Below, in pieces: positions 41,595 through 44,890 of a stretch of DNA of 44,890 nt. A model generated the notes under the pieces. The model did no database searches and was not told where the DNA came from. It saw only the letters and a list, made by a program, of their open reading frames with translations. The stretch is from Sulfurimonas sp. (GTDB lineage Bacteria; Campylobacterota; Campylobacteria; Campylobacterales; Sulfurimonadaceae): the NCBI GenBank assembly GCA_015488615.1, contig WFNM01000127.1, positions 1-44,890 on the forward strand, written 5' to 3'. Positions within the stretch are counted from its first letter, which is position 1. Each line of letters opens with the position of its first letter. The translations under genes and the position numbers were made by a program.

Positions 41595-43133
41595 TTAATG
41601 CAAAAAGTGGCGAACTTCAGAAAAGTAGAGACTCATGCCAAACTCATTAGCCGCATCTATAATCTCTTCATCACGAATAGAGCCACCAGGTTCTATTATA
41701 TTTTTCACTCCAGCCGCTGCTGCCGCATCTATGCTATCACGGAATGGAAAAAATGCTTCACTTGCTAGGGCTGCACCAGTTACATCAAGACCCATATCTT
41801 TTGCTTTTTTCAAAGCACATTGAGCAGCATCAACGCGAGAAGTCATACCCATACCAACTGCAACCATAGCAGAGTTTTTCACATAAACAACACAGTTAGA
41901 TTTCGTAAGGGAAGCTATTTTATAAGCCATCTCCATATCTTTCATATCTTGTTGCTCTGCTGCAATCTTAGAGACAAGTTTTGCATTTTTAACTTCGTTC
42001 GGACCAACGATGTCAGCATCTTGAAAGATAAATCCACCATTAATATGTTTGAAATCTTTTTTATCACTTCCAATAATTAACTTATCAGCACCCATCTCAA
42101 AAAGTTTGATGCGTTTTTTCTTAGCAAAAACCTCTTGTGCTTCTGGTGTTATACGACCAGCGATAATAACCTCTAAAAAGATTTCATTCATCTTCTGGGC
42201 TAACTCTTTTGTCACTGTACCATTAACAGCAACAACACCACCAAACGCAGATACTGGATCACATTTAAGTGCTTCTATATAAGACTCAAGAAGTGTCTCT
42301 TTAACAGCAACACCACAAGGGTTTCCATGCTTTGAGATACATACAGCGTTTTCATCACCAAATGCTGCTGCGATTTTGACTGCACCATTTAAGTCGTTTA
42401 AGTTGTTAAAACTCGCTTCACCCTTGAGTGTTTTGAAGTTGTTTGTAAAATGTTTATCAAACTCATAAAGAGCACCTTTTTGGTGTGGGTTCTCTCCATA
42501 ACGAGTGTCCATTACCTTGTTTCCAACGATGAACTGTTTCTCTCCAGAACCTTGGTTAAAACGCTCGTTCATATAATTTGCTATCATAGAATCATAAGCT
42601 GCCGTATGTTCATATGCTTTTATCATATATCCGCGACGGAAATCTTTTGTATTTTTTTCATTTTCAATAGCATCTATAACTTCATCATAATCAGCAACAT
42701 CTGTAACAATAATAACAGCATCAAAGTTTTTCGCAGCTGAACGAACCATAGCAGGTCCACCGATATCAATATTTTCGATAATATCATTAAAATCATCAGT
42801 CTTTTCAATAGTCTCTTTAAATGGATAAAGGTTTACACAAACTAAGTCGATTGCCTCTACACCTAGCTCAGCAGCCTGATCTAAGTGTGATTGTTTATCA
42901 CGGCGATGTAAAATTCCACCATGAACATAAGGGTTTAGAGTCTTTACACGCCCTTCAAAACACTCAGGGAATTTTGTAACTTCATCAATCTCAATAGCTG
43001 CAATCCCAGCTTCTACTAATTTTTTATATGTTCCGCCAGTTGAGATAATCTCATAACCGTTTTTTACGAGAGATGCACAAAACTCAACTATACCTGCTTT
43101 ATCACTTACACTTACTAATGCTCTTTTTGCCAC
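41595..43133 (-). CDS. purH: Bifunctional AICAR transformylase / IMP cyclohydrolase
   Basis: PurH carries out the last two steps of IMP synthesis. The 512 residues include the N-terminal MGS-like cyclohydrolase domain ([23 protein letters not shown] and [15 protein letters not shown]) and the C-terminal transformylase domain with [15 protein letters not shown] near 212. [12 protein letters not shown] near 265 and the end of the protein, [24 protein letters not shown], are also typical. The start is GTG at 43133 with AAAGGA six bases ahead. It is 320 bases downstream of two DUF302-like genes and of purL. Confidence 0.97.
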   Translation of the reverse strand: MAKRALVSVSDKAGIVEFCASLVKNGYEIISTGGTYKKLVEAGIAAIEIDEVTKFPECFEGRVKTLNPYVHGGILHRRDKQSHLDQAAELGVEAIDLVCVNLYPFKETIEKTDDFNDIIENIDIGGPAMVRSAAKNFDAVIIVTDVADYDEVIDAIENEKNTKDFRRGYMIKAYEHTAAYDSMIANYMNERFNQGSGEKQFIVGNKVMDTRYGENPHQKGALYEFDKHFTNNFKTLKGEASFNNLNDLNGAVKIAAAFGDENAVCISKHGNPCGVAVKETLLESYIEALKCDPVSAFGGVVAVNGTVTKELAQKMNEIFLEVIIAGRITPEAQEVFAKKKRIKLFEMGADKLIIGSDKKDFKHINGGFIFQDADIVGPNEVKNAKLVSKIAAEQQDMKDMEMAYKIASLTKSNCVVYVKNSAMVAVGMGMTSRVDAAQCALKKAKDMGLDVTGAALASEAFFPFRDSIDAAAAAGVKNIIEPGGSIRDEEIIDAANEFGMSLYFSEVRHFLH

Positions 43134-43453
43134 AAAAATTCCTTTGGAAAATAAATTAGGATATTTTATCTAAATAGAGTTTAGATGATGGTAAAATAGT
43201 TATACTAATAATTTAGGAATGCTCGTGTTTATGTCCTCTGGCATATACAACATCTACTGTAAAAGAGAAATTTATTGCCTATAAGTTTATTGTCAATTCC
43301 ATTGATATTTACTAGATGACAGAGAGGAGTCTATTGTCTGTTATACTAGATTTGGATTTAATTTTAAAAATATTGAAGAAGTAAATGGAAAGAAAATAGA
43401 GTTATGTATAGAGTTACTCTCTTATTTATAAAGAGAGTAAGGTATAGCAGGGA
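43134..43453. other. 320-base non-coding gap with short relic frames
   Basis: The purH leader side holds a perfect seven-pair repeat, ATCTAAA/TTTAGAT (43168-43186), and a weak -10 box TATAAC on the minus strand (43199-43204). At 43213-43278 a minus-strand frame bounded by stops reads FSFTVDVVYARGHKHEHS, which looks like the His-rich C-terminal end of a lost gene. At about 43310-43432 a plus-strand frame without a start reads RFGFNFKNIEEVNGKKIELC before a stop. Neither can be assigned. The gap therefore seems to be a deletion scar. Confidence 0.45.
43414..43440. terminator. Hairpin after the DUF302-like lipoprotein gene
   Basis: TTACTCTCTT (43414-43423) pairs perfectly with AAGAGAGTAA (43431-43440) around a seven-base loop. 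It starts 13 bases beyond the stop of the minus-strand gene. It has no clear U-run but a ten-pair stem, so it probably terminates or stabilises the purL-DUF302 transcript. Confidence 0.6.
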
Positions 43454-44038
43454 CTAGAAGTCACCTTGTGCTGCACGCTCAGGAATTCCTTCCATTGCTT
43501 TTTGAACAAGTGTTGCCATTTTTAGCATTAGTGGAGGAAGTGTATGGCCACCATGAATAGCAAGAGTCATATCCATACTAATTAGGTATGCATCACCATT
43601 TCCATATTGAACATACATAATTCTACAAGGCATAAAACCACCATAAAATCTAGAATAGTTCAAAAATACTTTTGCTGTAGTAAGATTACATAAAGACCAA
43701 ATTCTAGCTTCTTTAACTTCATCTGGCTTTGCATCTTCTTTTGTATACATTTTTACATAGCCAGTAAGTCTCATATTATATTCTTCAGTAAGTGCGGCAA
43801 TAGACTCTTTTACATCATCTCCACTTACATCATCAGCTACTTTCCACTCTTTCATCATAGCACGTGCAGGATCACCATATTTTGCTACTTTTGTAAACAT
43901 CGCATCATATGCTGGCATTGCACCATCATCAAGTTTGTGTTGACTTGTTACGGCTGTCCAGCCCATGTGCATTGTTGAACAACCAGAGAATGTAATCATT
44001 GCGAATAGTGTCGCAATTCCTAATATAATTTTTTTCAT
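43454..44038 (-). CDS. DUF302-like lipoprotein
   Basis: The 194-residue protein has a lipoprotein signal peptide whose lipobox FSGC puts the modified Cys near residue 20. The mature part is a paralogue of the next upstream gene product and resembles DUF302 proteins: ARIWSLCNLTTAKVFLNYS, then GGFMPCRIMYVQYGNGDAYLISMDMTLAIHGG with the conserved MPCRI Cys. Two Cys residues in the domain are shared by both paralogues and could bind a ligand or form a disulfide. The function is unknown. AAAAGGA precedes the ATG. Confidence 0.78.
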   Translation of the reverse strand: MKKIILGIATLFAMITFSGCSTMHMGWTAVTSQHKLDDGAMPAYDAMFTKVAKYGDPARAMMKEWKVADDVSGDDVKESIAALTEEYNMRLTGYVKMYTKEDAKPDEVKEARIWSLCNLTTAKVFLNYSRFYGGFMPCRIMYVQYGNGDAYLISMDMTLAIHGGHTLPPLMLKMATLVQKAMEGIPERAAQGDF

Positions 44039-44096
44039 TATATTCCTTTTTATTATAATTTCGACTAAATTTTACTACTTTAAAATTAAAGGGAGA

Positions 44097-44666
44097 TTAA
44101 AAATCGCCTTTAGCAGCACGTTCTGGAATTTCTGTCATTGCAACATCTACTTTTGTAGCAAGCTTTGACATTTCATCACCCAGTTGATAACCACCATGAA
44201 TAGCAAGTGTTAAATCCATAGTGATAAGTTTTGCATCTCCGTTTCCATACTGAATATACATGATTCTACATGGCATAAACCCACCAAAATATGGTGAGTG
44301 ATTTAAGAATACTTTTGCAATATGTAAAGAGCAAAGAGAGAAGATCCTCGCCTCTTTTACTTCATCTGGTTTTGCATCCTCTTTTGTGAACATTTTTACA
44401 TAACCAGTAACTCTCATGTTGTACTCTTCAGCAAGTGCATATACAGACTCTTTTACATCATCACCACTCACATCTTCATCTACTTTGAATTCTTTCATCA
44501 TCGCTTTTGCTGGATCACCATCTTTAAGTACTTTCTCAAACATATCCATATAAGCAGGCAGTGCACCTTTATCTAGTCTTTGGATATCTGAACCCATTTT
44601 AAAGTAAGCTCCAGCACCTACTACTAAAACAATAGCACCAATTAGTGCAAGTATATTTTTAATCAT
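44097..44666 (-). CDS. DUF302-like membrane-anchored protein
   Basis: The 189-residue protein has an uncleaved-looking N-terminal membrane helix (ILALIGAIVLVVGAGAYF) instead of a lipobox. The rest aligns with the lipoprotein encoded 58 bases downstream over its whole length, sharing GYVKM, TKEDAKPDEVKEARI, LTLAIHGG and the ending EIPERAAKGDF. The pair is clearly a tandem duplication with different anchoring, one outer- or inner-membrane lipoprotein and one transmembrane form. AAAGGA precedes the ATG. It follows purL after 23 bases and is probably cotranscribed with it. Confidence 0.78.
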   Translation of the reverse strand: MIKNILALIGAIVLVVGAGAYFKMGSDIQRLDKGALPAYMDMFEKVLKDGDPAKAMMKEFKVDEDVSGDDVKESVYALAEEYNMRVTGYVKMFTKEDAKPDEVKEARIFSLCSLHIAKVFLNHSPYFGGFMPCRIMYIQYGNGDAKLITMDLTLAIHGGYQLGDEMSKLATKVDVAMTEIPERAAKGDF

Positions 44667-44689
44667 TATTTTCCTTTGTGTAATTTAAA

Positions 44690-44890
44690 TTATATGTCGC
44701 GTTCTATAACACGCTTGAAGGTATTGAAGTAGTTATCTTGTAACTGCTCAAGTCTCATCTTTATATCGTTGATTTTAATACTATCTCCACCAACAACACC
44801 TATCTTTTCAACTGCCATAGACTCATCAAGCATCGCTTCAAACGCAGCACAGTTTTCAGGTTTTACTTCGATGATAGCACGGCTCATAGA
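44690..44890 (-). CDS. purL: Phosphoribosylformylglycinamidine synthase II, C-terminal end (partial)
   Basis: The frame is open to the window edge, so only about the last 66 residues are present. The sequence RAIIEVKPENCAAFEAML, VEKIGVVGGDSIKIND and the closing YFNTFKRVIERDI matches the C-terminus of the PurL subunit that makes FGAM in purine synthesis. Presence of purH on the same strand 1.5 kb downstream supports this. The start lies outside the window. Confidence 0.75.
   Translation of the reverse strand, partial: SMSRAIIEVKPENCAAFEAMLDESMAVEKIGVVGGDSIKINDIKMRLEQLQDNYFNTFKRVIERDI

Overview
This AT-rich window carries a gene set typical of the Campylobacterota, most like Sulfurimonas and its chemolithotrophic relatives. 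That placement is inferred from protein families, not from a database match. The markers are a cbpA-hspR pair with HspR-type operators, a flgJ that is only a rod-binding domain, a flagellar operon with sigma54 and sigma28 promoter motifs, a Bat operon, and a respiratory molybdoenzyme of the Psr/Ttr type.

Layout. 1-2020: tRNA-Arg(CCU), a hemerythrin-like protein and a polytopic membrane protein resembling haem-copper oxidase subunit I or NnrS. 2022-4262: a tight operon of aroK, a periplasmic thioredoxin-fold protein and hisD. 4484-12065: a nine-kilobase-scale respiratory operon in the order iron-sulfur subunit B, NrfD-type anchor C, large Tat-exported catalytic subunit A, TorD-type chaperone, a multi-cluster ferredoxin with a zinc-ribbon-like tail, and two unrecognised small proteins. 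12079-15711 (minus): BatA, a BatB-BatC fusion and BatD. 15733-16581: a small cytochrome c and a TlpA-like thioredoxin.

16695-19395 (minus): grpE-dnaK with a near-consensus sigma70 promoter overlapped by a HAIR-like operator, and two REP-like palindromic units between the genes. 19581-24913: an AsmA-like protein, then comF, lepA and prs on the minus strand. 24992-25717: a scar holding the remains of a RhuM-family gene and of an insertion-sequence transposase. 25714-29416 (minus): holA, rnr and an HDOD-domain gene. 29531-32229: a small unknown protein, a GreA-like factor, an AI-2E-family membrane protein and a lone DppC-type permease.

32236-36191 (minus): flgK, flgN-like, flgM, flgJ and flgI, with a sigma54-type motif before flgI and a sigma28-type motif before flgM. 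36235-38868 (minus): rsmD, a receiver-like small protein, a DnaQ-type exonuclease, a membrane protein and an unknown protein. 38949-40211: murA. 40219-41484 (minus): hspR and cbpA, again behind a HAIR-like operator. 41595-44890 (minus): purH, two tandem DUF302-like paralogues and the 3' end of purL.

Two stories stand out. The grpE-dnaK and cbpA-hspR promoters share the same operator architecture, which predicts one HspR-controlled heat-shock circuit with no hrcA or CIRCE at the grpE promoter. The molybdoenzyme operon has an unassigned substrate and carries three extra conserved-looking accessory genes, so it is the best candidate here for undescribed biology.
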